Shown: positions 32,444 to 43,629, counted from the stretch's first letter. The stretch is 64,000 nucleotides of DNA from Poteriospumella lacustris (GCA_008000375.1 SMOI01000087.1:53288-117287); one strand, 5' to 3'. The notes: a model not told the origin generated them from the sequence alone. Numbers and translations are program-made.

Positions 32444-34111
32444 ATGAGTTCCTTCATCGCCCCGACCACCGCGGCGGCGACCAAAACGCCGTACACAAAG
32501 TTCTTGGAAGGCTTCGTGTACACGTATCCCTTTCCGATGCCACAGCCCCGCCCCTCCACCTCTGATTATAAAGCAGCGTTCAAGACGTACTCCAAAACCA
32601 GCGCGGATACGCTGCAGCTGATGGAGGACCTGACCAACCATCGCATCCAAATGCTCAGCGTCGTGTCCACCAACGGCCCCTTGACAGAGCAGATCAGCAC
32701 TCTCGAATTGTATCTGCAAGATGTGCACAACCTACACGAAAGCTTAATGGTCGCGCTGGACGCCAAACAGAACGTCGCCTGTGACCGCGAGATCGGCTTC
32801 GAGTGGGCGCTGTATCTGAACAGCCGCCCGCCGTTCCGCAGCTCCAGTCTGGTCTTCGAGATGATCATGCTGTACCACATGAAGGTAAGCGCCATGTCTT
32901 CTGCGACCGCCGTCTGCTTCTGACCGCTCCTGACGGACCCGCAGGCGCAAATGCACTACCGCACGGCGCAGCTGCTGCTGACGACCGACTACGCCTCCTT
33001 CGCGTCGGAGGCCGGCAAGCAGTTCTTACTGGCGGCGTCCATCTACGACCTGCTGCACACGAACATCTCCAACAGCAAGTGGGACCGCAAGTTCCACCCG
33101 AAGGAGATCAACCCGCCGGAGTGCTCGCCGGCCGTCTGCACGGCGATGAGCTTCTACTGTCGCTCGCGAGCGCAGGCCACCGCGTTGCTCAAGGCGCAAG
33201 TAGAGAACAAGGTATCGGCGATGGTGAAGACGCGGCTGGCGCTCGGCGCGGCTCATTTGGCGTCGCAGAGCTGCGACGCGTTCGTGCAGTCGCAGCCGCC
33301 GTACACGAAGAAGGAGATGTGGGTGTTTCCGCCGCTGCTGGCGGCCGTCGGCAGCGACCGCGAGCTCAACCGCGCGCTGGGACAACATTTCTTGGCGATG
33401 CATTGCGCCGACCCTGCCGCCACCGGGGCCGTCGGAGGGGTGCAGCTTGGCCAAGCGCTGTCGTGCACGGCGCTCGCGAAGCTGCTGCTGCAGGAGCAGC
33501 GGTTCCCGTTCTACGAGATCCAGCACCCGGGCCTGCCCAAGATCACACAGTTCCCCTACACGGGGCTGTCGCATCTGCGCGACGTCTCTGTGTATCTGCA
33601 ATCGCAGTGGGACGAGACGGCGCCGACGTGGGAGCGCGAGAACCGCATGATCTACTTCCAGCCGCTGCCGCGCAGCGTCGAGGAGTACGTCGTGCCCACG
33701 CCGGCCGAGGCCATCGTCGCGAACCCTGCGCCGTTCAAGCCGATCGAGCCGTTGATCTTCCCGTTCATCGATCCACCGAAGGCGCTGTCCGTGTTTTCGT
33801 CGTTTTTCGGCTTCGGCGGTGGCAAATCGTCGTCGTCGTCGGCAGCGGCGGCGCCGTCCAGCGGCGCTGCGGAGGCCACTTCGGCGGTACCCCCCGAGGG
33901 CCACCTGCTCTCCGCGTCGATGCTGACCGGCAACGGCGTCCCCGACACGCGCGAGCTCACCGACGAAGAGTTCGCCCGCGAGCTGCAGCGCCGCATGAAC
34001 CTCGAAGCGTCCGCGACCGCGGCGGCCCCCACCGCCGCTGCGGCGCCTGCACCGTCCGCGCCGCCGCTACACGGCGCCGCACCGCCCACCGGAGCGCCTC
34101 CGCGGCGGTGA
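32444..34111 (+). CDS. BRO1-domain protein (BROX/ALIX-like)
   Basis: Exons are 32444-32884 and 32945-34111 (intron 60 nt, phase 0), giving 535 residues. A BRO1 domain fills about residues 1-430 (WALYLNSRPPFRSSSLVFEM, AQMHYRTAQLLL, AAHLASQSCDAF, then IYFQPLPRSVEEYV). BRO1 domains bind the ESCRT-III subunit CHMP4/Snf7 and act in endosomal sorting. There is no ALIX V-domain, so the layout is closer to BROX. The tail is Ser/Ala/Pro-rich with a possible ubiquitin-interacting helix (LTDEEFARELQRRMNLEA, about 485-502). No CAAX box is present. It converges with SMC4. Confidence 0.87.
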
Positions 34112-34542
34112 AGACCCGCGACGGGTTCTTTTTCGTTTGTGTTCCCGCGCGTCGCTGTCCGTCGGCGGTCCGTTAGCCTGTTTTCCGTTCTAAGTATGTC
34201 ACCCGTCGCGTGCGCGGCGAGAGTCAACCGTAGTTAGGCGAGGGGCGTTTACTGGGTCGACAGGGACGAGGAAGCTCAAAGGAAAAGAGACAGAGCGAGC
34301 GGAGACATGCAGAGCGAGCGGTAGGCGCGGAGAGGACGCCGGCTGCGCGCGCTGCACGCGGCGGGAGAGGCGGCTGCGATTCCACATCGCACCGGCCCCT
34401 CGGCCCCGCTCGACGTGGCGACGCGCGGCGTGTGCTCTCCGCGTGGATATGGGTGTGTCGTAGTGTGTATACGTATAATAGGGCGCGGCTAGGGGCGCGA
34501 AGAGGGTGTCAGAGGGGTGCCAGGGGGAGGGGGACGCGTGGG
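34112..34542. other. Intergenic region between convergent BRO1 and SMC4
   Basis: This holds the 3' ends of two convergent genes. No further gene is seen; long frames here are shadows of the GC-rich SMC4 exon. Confidence 0.6.
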
Positions 34543-37500
34543 CTACTTGCGGTTGGTCACGTCGCCCAACACGCCGCCAGCGGCTGTCGCACCGGCGACC
34601 GCGGCGGGCTTTTTGCCATCGACGGAGGCCTCGTTTTGCGTCTCGGACGAGGCGACGAGCGGCTGGAAGACCTTGGGGTTGATGGTGACGGACTTGGTGG
34701 CGTCGTGCGTCTTGTAGATGCCCACGAGGCGGTCGGCGAGCTCGAACATGTTGTTGCGCAGGGAGATGATGATGAACTGCGCGTCCTTCGTGCGCTCTTT
34801 GATGTAGTTCGCGACGATGGACACGTTCTTGAAGTCCAAGGCGGCGTCGATCTCGTCCATCACGTACAGCGGCGTCGGCTTGTAGTAGTGCAGCGCGAAG
34901 ACCAGCGCCAGCGAGGCCAGCGTCTTCTCGCCGCCCGACAGGTTGCCGATCTGCTTCCACGACTTCTTCGGCGGGCGCACCGAGAAGGCGATGCCCTCGC
35001 TGAACGGGTCCAGCGAGTCGAGCAGCTCGAGCTCGGCGTCGCCGCCCAGGGTGATCATCTGGTACATCTCCTTCAGCCGCAGCGAGATCTGCCCGAAGCC
35101 GGACATGAACAGCTCCAGGCGCTGGCGGCGCAGCGCCTCGTACGCGTCCTTCAGCACGGCGCGCTCTTGGTTCAGCGCCTCGACCTCGCGCAGACGCATG
35201 CGGTAGGTGTGGTCCTTGCGCAGGTAGTCGAGCAGCGCGTTCATGTTCACGTTGCCCTTGAGCTTGTTGCGCTCGGTCTCGAGCAACGTGATGTCGCGCT
35301 GCAGCTCGTCCTTGCGGAAGGCCGCCAGGTCCTCGTCGAGGAAGCGCGGCAGCTCTTCGATGGCGACGGCGGGGCCGGCGTCGTCGTCGACGTCCATCGC
35401 GGTCGACTCCGCAGCCGCCGCCGTCTCGGTGGACGCGGTGGCCGACGTCTGTCGCTGCTCGTCGTCCAGCTGACGCAGCGTGCGCGCGAACTCCTGCTCC
35501 TCCTCCAGGTGCTGCGCGCGGACCGCGTCGCTCTCCTTGCGCCACTGCGTCGCGATCTGCGTCTGCTCCTTGGCCTCCTGCGCGACGCGGTCGAGCTCCA
35601 CCTGCAGATCGACCTCGTTCGCCTTGGCCTTCTGCACGGCCGCCTGGATCTCCTGGTACAGCTTCGACGCCTCCGACATCGACTCCTCCAGCGCCGCCAG
35701 CGCCGCGCGGGCCTCTTCCACCGCCTGCACGACCTGCAGCGCGTCGTTCTCCATCTCCTTCTGCTCCGCCACCAGCTGCGCGAGCTTCTCCTCCGCCTTC
35801 GCGACGTCTTGTTCGGCCTTCTCCTTCGCCTGACGCGCCTTCTCCGCCTGCTTGCGCAGCGACGCCTCCTCGACCTCCTTCGTCGACAGCGACGACGACA
35901 CCGTCTCGATCTGGTGGCTGATCGAGTCGACGCGCGCCTGCGCCTTGGCCAGCTTCGGGCCGCCGAACGAGAGGATCTGCCGCTGCAGCGAGGCCACCTC
36001 CTGCTGGATCAGACGCAGGTCGGGCGCCACCTGCGAGATCTGGTGCTCCAGCGCCTCCAACTGCTGGCGATGCTGCGTCAACTCGCGCTCCTCCGCGGCG
36101 GTGAGCGCCGCCTCGCGCTCCAGCGCCGTGACCTTGTCGCTGTAGTCGCGCTCCTGCTCCTCGAAGCGGCGCAGCGCCATCGTCGTCTTCTGCACGTCGA
36201 GCTGCGCCTTGTCGAGCTCGCTCTTCAACGCGGACAGCTCCTGGCGGATGCGCTCCTTCTCGCGTCGCAGCTGCTGCAGCTCGCTCTGCATCGCCGCGAT
36301 CTGCGCCTCCTCGCGCGCGATGGACTCGGCGCTGACGTCGCCGGCGTCTTCGTCGTCGGCCGCCGCCGCGGAGGACGACGAGGCGGACTTCTTGCCGCCC
36401 TTCGCCGCTTTGTTCGCGGCCGCCGCGCTGGAGACGCGCATGCCGCCCTTGCGGACGTCGCGACCACCGCCGGACATGGCGCCGGAGGTGTCGATCACCT
36501 GTCCGTCCGTCGTCACGACTCGGTGCTGCGCGCGGTCGCCGACGTAGGCGATGCGCACCGCCGTCTCGAGGTCCTTGCTGACGAGCGTGTCGCGCAGGGC
36601 CATGTAGAACACGGGGCGCAGGTCGTCCGTCGCGAGGTTCTCGACGACGTCGAAGAGGCGCACGGCTTCGCCGCTCTGGCCCGGCGCAGTGAAGCGCCGC
36701 TGCATGCGCTCGCGGTACTCGTCCATCAGCGACAAGACGATGAACGAGGCGCGGCCGATGTTCATTCGGCGCAGGAACTCGACGCACTGCTGCGCGCCCT
36801 CGGGCGTCTCGACGACGATGTGGTCGAGGAACTTGCAGGCGGTCGTGACGGCGACGTCGTACTCGGCGGGGATCGTCGCGAGGTCGCCCAGGCGGCCGCG
36901 GACACCGGCGGACGACAAGGCGCCACCCAAACGGGCAGCCTTCAAGATCTGCTGCACCGTGTGGTTGGCTCGGCTGGCCGACTGCTTCGACGACAGCGCG
37001 GCGCGGTGCTGCTCGATGGTCACCACCGCCTCGCGGATGGTCTCCTGCAGCGCCTTCTCCTCCGTCTCCACCTTTGACAGCTGCTGCTGCAGCGACTGCT
37101 GCTTTGGCGTGAACACGTCGGTCTCGTAGCGACTGGCGGCCTGCAGCTTCGCCTGTTCTTCTTCGCGCGAGCGCTGCAGCGCCTGCAGCTTCTCTTGGAA
37201 CTGCGCGAGCTGCTTCTTCGCCTTGTCCGGACGCGACTGCAGCAGCGCGATCGAGTTGGACACCAGATCCTTCTCCGACTGCAGCGAGGACGCCGCTTTC
37301 TCCGACTCCGCGAGGCGATGCTGACTGGCCTCGAGCGCCACGCGCAGCTCCGTCGTTCCCTCCTGCAGACTCTCCATGATCTGCGACAGCGCCGCCTCCT
37401 CGTCCACTTTCTTCGCTTCGAAGTCGGCCAGGGCGTTGCGGTACTTGTTCAGCTGCGTCAACGCGGCGTCGGCTTCCGCGACGCATTCGCTCTCCTTCTT

Positions 37501-38727
37501 GGCCTCCTTGGCGACGGCCGCCTGGAACTTCTTGGCGTTGGCCTTCGTGTGCTTCATGTCCTCCTGCAGCTTCACGTCCTTGCGCTCGAAGGCGTCGTAT
37601 TGCTAAGGACCGGCGACCACAGCGGCGCGTCAGTGACAAGGACAGGGACGGGCCAGGGCCGTGAGACAGCGGCGACTTACCGTGGTGCTGGAGTTCAGCT
37701 CCTTTTCGATCTTCGCTCGCTCGGCCTTGACGGTTTCGTATTCCTTCTCGATCTCGGCGCGTCGCTTGTCCGCCGCCTCCTTGTCCGCCTTGATGGCCTG
37801 CATCTTCTCTTGGATTTGCGCCACTTTGGACTTGGCTTGATCCGCCGCGTCCGCTGCCGATCGCTCGTTGAGCTGGTAGAGGATGTTCTTCTTCCGCCGA
37901 ATGTTCTTCTCCTTCTCGATGAACGTCTCCGCCTCGACCTTGGAGTCCAACAGGTTGTCGCGGTCCTTCTCGGCCATCTTCAGGCGGTTCACCTTCTCCA
38001 CGCGCTGGTCGTTGATCGCGTCCAGCTTCTTCGACGCCTATGTGACACACGAGACAACAGACAACCCACGGCCGTGAGGCTCGCGCCAACGATCGGTGGG
38101 CAGGTGAGAGCGGCATACCTCGTCGATTTGCTCGATGAACTGATTCGAGCCAATGATGTCTTCCAGATAGCCCAGGAGACCTTCTTCGTGGGGGGTCATG
38201 GCCTTGGGCTTCATCATGGAGATCTGTTCGACCTCACCCTGCAAGATCAAGAAGCGGTTGTTGTCCAGATCGACGCCATAGCCGCGGAGGAGCTGGCCCA
38301 CGGCCGTGAACGACGATTTCTTGTCGTTGACGAGGTATTTAGACGTGTTGTTCTTCTCCACCACGCGCGTAATTGTGAATTCACTGTCGGGGACGACTTC
38401 GTAGTCGTCGTCTCCGTCGCCGGTGTCGACGATCAGCTGAAAATACACCGCCACACGGGCGTAGTCGAAATCGGGATATCGCGACGACTTGTGGATGAGC
38501 TCAGAAATGTTGTTCAATCGCAATTTGGTCGCTTTCTTTCCGAACACGAACAGCAAGGCATCGATGACGTTCGACTTGCCACTGCCGTTAGGGCCGACGA
38601 TAGACGAAAAGCTTTTGTGAAAAGGGCCAATGGATTGAGTTCCAGCATAGGATTTGAAGTTTTCCAGTTCCATACGGGAAATCATTAACCGCTGGCGTGA
38701 TTTGCCATCGGGGACATTGGTGCTCAT
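34543..38727 (-). CDS. SMC4: Condensin subunit SMC4
   Basis: Exons (minus) are 38727-38119, 38037-37681 and 37602-34543, with introns of 81 and 78 nt, giving 1,341 residues. Walker A (GPNGSGKSNV) lies near residue 42. RFLILQGEVEQISMMKPKAM and GLLGYLEDIIGS are diagnostic of SMC4 rather than other SMCs. The hinge is at about 540-690 (LGDLATIPAEYDVAVTTAC), flanked by long coiled coils. The C-terminal lobe carries LSGGEKTLASLALVFALHYY and Walker B (PLYVMDEIDAALD). SMC4 pairs with SMC2 in condensin to compact mitotic chromosomes. The start at 38727 gives a short, family-like N-terminus; the frame extends upstream without homology. Confidence 0.97.
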
Positions 38728-39518
38728 GGTTCCCTTCTTCTTTCTCGGCGATGACCAAAACTCACAAGCGGCCGCTTTCAAAATGAACAAAGGAAATGAT
38801 AACCAACTGACTTTCAATAAATGTGAAAACACAGGACGGACAGCACCAGTAAGGGGTCTTTGCCTTCGTTCGTCTTCAAATCGTAGAGATGCGATCAGGC
38901 GAGGAGGGGCCCTCGTTTGATTTGGCATCGACCGGTCACCTAGCCGTTGACCTCCCGTTTGAAACTGGCCGTGGGGGCGATTTTTGAAACCGCCGATCTG
39001 CTGACAGCTGTCAGCCCCTATATATACCTAAAGACCTAAAGTGCCTGTGCACGCGTGTTGCTGTCTCTCGTCTCTCATCCTGTTACCTGCCTGCACCTAT
39101 TACATGTATGCACACCCAACATCGTCGCATTCTGCAATGGGTGTGTGAGGCATATGTGTGGGAACAGCATTAAGGAGACGTGTCAAAGGTATGTTCGAAA
39201 TCTCCTCCCCGGCCGGTCTTCCACAGAAGTTCATTTCATCAGCAGCCGATAGTGGTTTTGTTGCACTATCCATGAACAAGACCTGGATGGTGATTCTCAC
39301 CAATAGTTGAACAAATGTATTGCAAATTAGAGCTTTTACGCATCAAGAAACGACCCCAAAGATGAGTGTATCATCGTATTGGTGCAGCAAAATAAGTGGA
39401 ACGCCTTCAACAACGACCAACTCTTGTTTAAATAGCGATCTCAAGCTTCGAAGCTTGATCAAAGGCGTCTCAGACGCGATCTCGACCAAACCCTCGAGGG
39501 CGTCAGAGCGGCGCGGAC
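38728..39518. other. Intergenic region upstream of SMC4
   Basis: No supported gene. TATATATA at about 39018-39025 could be a TATA element for plus-strand transcription (weak). The palindrome cluster at 39441-39477 lies at the right end. A minus-strand frame at 39558-39343 is protein-like near its end (LVVVEGVPLILLHQYDD) but isolated. Confidence 0.45.
39441..39477. repeat. Two adjacent palindromes
   Basis: TCAAGCTTCGAAGCTTGA (39441-39458) is a perfect 18-bp palindrome. Five bases on, GCGTCT-C-AGACGC is a second inverted repeat (about 39465-39477). GCGATCTC occurs on both sides (about 39435 and 39476). Confidence 0.8.
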
Positions 39519-39737
39519 ATGGTTGCCTCAGGAAGGAAGTCTGTAAAAGACAATTCAAAAATTATAAGTGATGCTACTTCAGATACAAAGGCGAAGGAGA
39601 AAAGGAATATAAATGTAAACGACTCGGGGCGACCACCTCATCAGTACAGCCAACCATATAGCGGTCGCCAGAAACTGCGTCGGGAAGCCCAAGCGAAGCG
39701 AGGGTTCCTTCAGCAGCATCCAGCTTCCACGTATTGA
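39519..39737 (+). CDS. Small basic hypothetical protein
   Basis: This is a 72-codon frame starting MVASGRKSVKDNSK and ending in a Lys/Arg/Gln-rich stretch. It has no recognised domain. It may be the first exon of a longer gene; a GTGAGT donor-like site at 39759 lies just past its stop codon. Confidence 0.25.
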   Translation: MVASGRKSVKDNSKIISDATSDTKAKEKRNINVNDSGRPPHQYSQPYSGRQKLRREAQAKRGFLQQHPASTY

Positions 39738-40330
39738 CCAACTTCGATGATCGGAACGTGAGTGTTCAGTTCAATATTGGCACACTATCAGCCTACGCAA
39801 CCACAGAGCAATATACTGCTGCGCAGGATAGTTTTCGGTGCCGAGCAACAGCCACCAGAGAGTTTCGAAGAAAGGTGCTTACCTCCAAAGACTCCTTTGC
39901 TTTCTACGTCTATCAACCAGTCATATCGATTGAACAGTCAGTTGAGTGGGGTATACAAGTTTTTGATTGTGACTTTGGACTTCGGTCTAGGGATGCGGCG
40001 ATCACGATCACGTGCGGTGGACAAGTTTGCGACTCTTGATGTGTCGCGGTGTCCCCGCTGTGCCTCCTCTCCCCCAACTGCCAGAAACGAAGGGTTCCAA
40101 ACAGTCGCTAACAACAGCTCGATATTATTACACTTTCGCGTGTTCTATTGTTTACTACTTGTTGGCAAAGACACTTCTCCAGCTAAGGAAATGGCGACGA
40201 AACCATTCATATTGTGTGTTTCAAGTCCAACCATGCAACGGTAAACTGCAAGTATAGTTACCAGGAGGCTTACAATGCCTTGAACTGCTGCAAAGAAGCC
40301 GATGGGGCTCAAGTTGGGATTCACAAGACA
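39738..40330. other. Unresolved region downstream of ParA-like gene
   Basis: Overlapping plus-strand frames (39734-40039, 39762-40244, 40214-40702) have Cys-containing stretches but no domain I recognise. Donor- and acceptor-like sites are present, but no single splice model is convincing. The last frame overlaps the ParA gene antisense. Confidence 0.3.
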
Positions 40331-41590
40331 CTACACCGTCTCATCCATGGCGGTGTCGTCGTCGTCGGAAGCGCCATCGCCCCCTTCGACCTCTACCGGC
40401 AAGGGAAAGACCGGGGCCAGAGCCGGATATTCGCGATTGAGATAGTAGAGAAGAAGCCAGGCAGCCCGCTTCAGCGGGAGTGTGGACGAAAGGACATCTG
40501 TCTTGGCTTTCTTCATCATCTTGCCACGCAGAGGGTTGCCGCTGCTGTCCACCAAGAATTGAGGATAGTATGGAAGAGCCATCACGGGCACACCGGCATT
40601 CTGCGCCATGGGGGCAAAGCGATTAAAGTTCTTCACTTCCGCCAACACGAAAGGCTCGAGTCCGACATCGGCGTAGATCCCTGCATCCATGATGAAGGAT
40701 GATTCGGTGAAGCCGTACGGCTGCAGCTCTTCGAGATGACACAACTGTCGTAGGCACTGTGCGAGCTGCACATTGACCTCCTGGGCGATCTCGTGGATGT
40801 ACTGCTCGTAAGCGGCAGCGGGCCTGCCGTTCTGAATCGTAAACATCTGAATGAAGGCTCCGAGAAACACCGGGGGCTTCGAGGGTAAGTTCAGAGCGCG
40901 ACCATTTTCGTTCACGAAATCCAAAATGCTCTGGCGCTCAATCATCCAGCGCCCGATGAGTTTCTGCAAGGTTTTCACAGCATTCAGCGAAAAAAAGTCT
41001 GCTTGACACGGGACCATGTAGAAGTCGCTGAACAACAAAATCAGTTTGTTCAGCGTTCCCATACTTGGACTGGTGTCGACCAAGATAATGTCCGCGTGGC
41101 GGACGGCGGCGGACACCTGGATCAGGTGGTAAAAACCGCTGAGAACTGGACGAAGAATCCGCTGGCGTGATTCGATCGCATTGGCTGCCAATTGCTCGTA
41201 TTCCGTGATGAACATGCTGCCCGGTAGTAAGAAAAGGTTCTCGACGAGACGATGGGGAATCAGTGGTACTGGCGGAGGATCCAAGCGAATTCCGGCAGTC
41301 AAGGTACCCAACGCTTCCCCAATGTTGATGATGTCGGCAGGAGATTCAGCGAAGTTGGTGCGATCTGGAGGGTTGCGGAACACCTGCATTTGCAAAGCTT
41401 GCTGGTCGCCCTGAAGAAACACTTGAGACAAGTTGCACTGCGGATCGGCATCGACCACAACCACTCGCTTTCCCTGTCGGGCAAACTCCCAAGCAAGATT
41501 CAGCGTAGTTGTGGATTTACTCACCCCTCCTTTAAACGCGGTGACCGTGACGACTGGTGCGTTGGTCCTGGCGTTGCTTGTCGATTTCAT
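40331..41590 (-). CDS. ParA/Soj-family ATPase, bacterial type
   Basis: This is an intronless 419-residue protein. The deviant Walker A is F-KGGVSKSTTTLNLA (residues 19-32), with the signature lysine Lys20. Walker A' follows (VVVVDADPQCNLSQ, about 43-56), then Walker B (DIILVDTSPSMG, about 165-176) and a MALPYYP strand near 330. It thus belongs to the ParA/MinD group of dimerising ATPases that in bacteria segregate plasmids or chromosomes or position cargo. KGGVSKST, rather than KGGVGKST, resembles a bacterial ParA subgroup known to me from memory. The acidic tail (DGASDDDDTAMDE) is an addition. The role in a eukaryotic nucleus is unknown; horizontal transfer is likely. No plastid signal is seen. 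Confidence 0.85.
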   Translation of the reverse strand: MKSTSNARTNAPVVTVTAFKGGVSKSTTTLNLAWEFARQGKRVVVVDADPQCNLSQVFLQGDQQALQMQVFRNPPDRTNFAESPADIINIGEALGTLTAGIRLDPPPVPLIPHRLVENLFLLPGSMFITEYEQLAANAIESRQRILRPVLSGFYHLIQVSAAVRHADIILVDTSPSMGTLNKLILLFSDFYMVPCQADFFSLNAVKTLQKLIGRWMIERQSILDFVNENGRALNLPSKPPVFLGAFIQMFTIQNGRPAAAYEQYIHEIAQEVNVQLAQCLRQLCHLEELQPYGFTESSFIMDAGIYADVGLEPFVLAEVKNFNRFAPMAQNAGVPVMALPYYPQFLVDSSGNPLRGKMMKKAKTDVLSSTLPLKRAAWLLLYYLNREYPALAPVFPLPVEVEGGDGASDDDDTAMDETV

Positions 41591-42284
41591 TCTTGATGTG
41601 CGGCAAAGTAGCGATCGTCGATGTGCTGGCGATTATTGGCATTTGAGTTGTGATCTATTCTAAACAAAGAGAGCACAGCTACTTGGGAGTTTATCCCAGT
41701 TTCCCCTCTCCGCTTCCCCTCTGTGGGGATCCAAACAAATTTTTGTTTTGTTGTGTATCTTCAAGTTGGAGAGGAATCGTGTGACTACCTTTCACTTTGG
41801 ATTTGATACATTTCCAGTGAGAGGTTCATCCCAGTTTCCAATCTCCCTCATGGTGGAAGTGGGGAAATGGGGCTTCTTCCTTCCGCCGTCGGATAACTAA
41901 TGGCTGACTACATAGAAGGCAACATTGACCGAGAACCGAGAACCAAACCGCTGCTTTGTGGGAGAAGAACCCAAATCCCCAACCGCCCCATGGTTTGGGA
42001 CGACCACCTGTACTGATAATAACGAGTAGAAGAAGCGATTAAAATTAAACTAATCATACCGACGACTGCGCTCATTCACTGACGTTCATTGACGGTCCAT
42101 GTCGTTTATCGTTTGTCCTTGTCGTTTGTCGCGAACTACGTCGGTTGGTTTTTCTTCGGTAAGGCCCTTGACCCACACCTCCGCAAGGGCGTCAGTGCGG
42201 CGCTCCGACATTTTCTTTTCCCAATCCGATAGCGGTATCGATCTTAAAACTACTTCTTCAAAATCCGCAATTTAAAGAAGCACA
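41591..42284. other. Intergenic region and header-gene promoter
   Basis: No gene is seen. ATCCCAGTTTCC appears at about 41693 and 41829. The last roughly 90 bases (GCGGCGCTCCGAC ... CGATCTTAAAA ... TCCGCAA) resemble the flank of the header gene at 17712, so promoter and coding exon were duplicated together. Confidence 0.55.
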
Positions 42285-43103
42285 ATGTCGACGAAGGGTA
42301 TTGTTGTCAAGGGACTGGTCATTCACTGTCGTGCTGGATGGACAGTGGAAAAAGCCTTACATGAGATGAGAAAGCGTCATGGTCTTCAACATGGTGGAAT
42401 TGAAGAAGATGGTGTTGCTGTGTCAGGAGATGAAGTCATCGGTGATTTAGCCGGCACTCTTGTCTTTGTTGGAGGTGAGCCTGTTCAGCAAATAGGTAAG
42501 CATCATTGTTTTCCTAACACATTCTTAAAAACTATTTTATTCAAAATCCATTTTGCTGTTCTAGCGCCAATTATAAGCGGAGAAATGATAAGTCATATTA
42601 TCGATCGTGTCACAGAAGGAGTCTCAGAGAGAGCTACGGAGAGAGTGGCAAAGATAATTTGGAATCAATTCCCAACTGTTCCAGAAACTGAAGTTGCTTC
42701 ACCACCGCTCCCTGTCGAATCCATGCCCCAGATTCCTCCACCACCGGATCAAGGTCAGGTCTACAACTGGGAAGAGTATATCCCTCATCGCACTGATATT
42801 CCCCCAGATTTTTATTTAAACAAGTTGCAGCCTCGTTTCCAAGCGGTTAATGGGACAGAGAGATTTCGGCTAATCAAGCATCCTCTGTTCATCGTTATCA
42901 AAGATGACCGGAATATCATTTTTCGCTGTAGTCGCGGCATTCCGTCAAATCAGAGAAATCTATATTTGGAGTTCCATGAGTGTGGATACAGCTGCGAAGG
43001 ATGGGTGGAGCGATATTTAATTGTAGCCAGTAAATTGTTTGTTGTTCTGTACAGTGCAATTTTGTCATCAATCACTCCCTCCTGCCATGAAACATGTCTG
43101 TGA
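42285..43103 (+). CDS. Crinkler-like ubiquitin-fold header gene, copy B
   Basis: Exon 1 (42285-42495, 211 nt, the same length as in copy A) encodes the header MSTKGIVVKGLVIH...GTLVFVGGEPVQQI. A 69-nt GT-AG intron (42496-42564) contains no in-frame stop and is a multiple of three, so retention would also give an open protein. Exon 2 (42565-43103) encodes a different C-terminal part: a helical segment (HIIDRVTEGVSERATERVAK), a Pro-rich linker, then a globular stretch (YLNKLQPRFQAVNGTERF). The spliced product is 249 residues. A header fused to varied C-terminal parts is the Crinkler plan; the family label is an inference. No signal peptide. Confidence 0.6.
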   Translation: MSTKGIVVKGLVIHCRAGWTVEKALHEMRKRHGLQHGGIEEDGVAVSGDEVIGDLAGTLVFVGGEPVQQIGKHHCFPNTFLKTILFKIHFAVLAPIISGEMISHIIDRVTEGVSERATERVAKIIWNQFPTVPETEVASPPLPVESMPQIPPPPDQGQVYNWEEYIPHRTDIPPDFYLNKLQPRFQAVNGTERFRLIKHPLFIVIKDDRNIIFRCSRGIPSNQRNLYLEFHECGYSCEGWVERYLIVASKLFVVLYSAILSSITPSCHETCL

Positions 43104-43629
43104 ACCTCTCAACTTCAATTGCTGTGAAAGTTCCAAACAAAGCGATGCCGCAAGAAAACTTTGTGTTGAATTCATCAACTTATGTGATAATAAGAAAATT
43201 TACGACGGATTCTCAGTACAATCAACGACGCGGGCACTCACCACCCCCTTCTAGCTGGCCAACAGAGAGTGCAGATGCTCGCTTGCCACACAATTCAAAC
43301 CGCTTCACTGACCCGTAGTGGCTGGGCAGGTGCAACACGGCGGGGCCGCTCAGTATCGTGGGCCACGAAGTCTTCAGTGAGCAGGTATCCCTGACGTACG
43401 CGTCCTCGATTAAGGAGCTGTGCTCGACTTCGTCGAGCATCATCTCCAGTACCTTCTCGTGCAGTCCACCGCTGCAGTGCAGGTTCGACAGCCACTTTAA
43501 CACGCGCGCACACCAGCCGTGGACTGCATCACCAGAACTCGCGGCGACGAGCAACCGTTGGTGTCGGTGCAAGACTCGCAGATGCCTGGCGACGGCGATC
43601 CAACTGATCGATCCCTTAGTAGACGCCAT
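43072..43629 (-). CDS. Hypothetical protein, two exons
   Basis: Exons (minus) are 43629-43242 and 43121-43072, with a 120-nt GTGAGT-ACAG intron, giving 145 residues. The start MASTKGSISW is chosen; an in-frame upstream ATG at 43653 is possible. The protein is Leu/His/Ser-rich without low complexity (VLEMMLDEVEHSSLIEDA, SWPTILSGPAVLHLPSHYG). I recognise no family. Its last 32 coding bases overlap the 3' end of the header gene on the other strand. Confidence 0.5.

Noticed and set aside
34199-38116. 1,305-codon and 881-codon open frames overlapping SMC4 (minus other frame and plus strand)
   Set aside because: GC-rich SMC4 coding sequence lacks AT-rich stop codons. The frames are Arg/Gly/Leu-rich and cross the SMC4 introns without splice logic.
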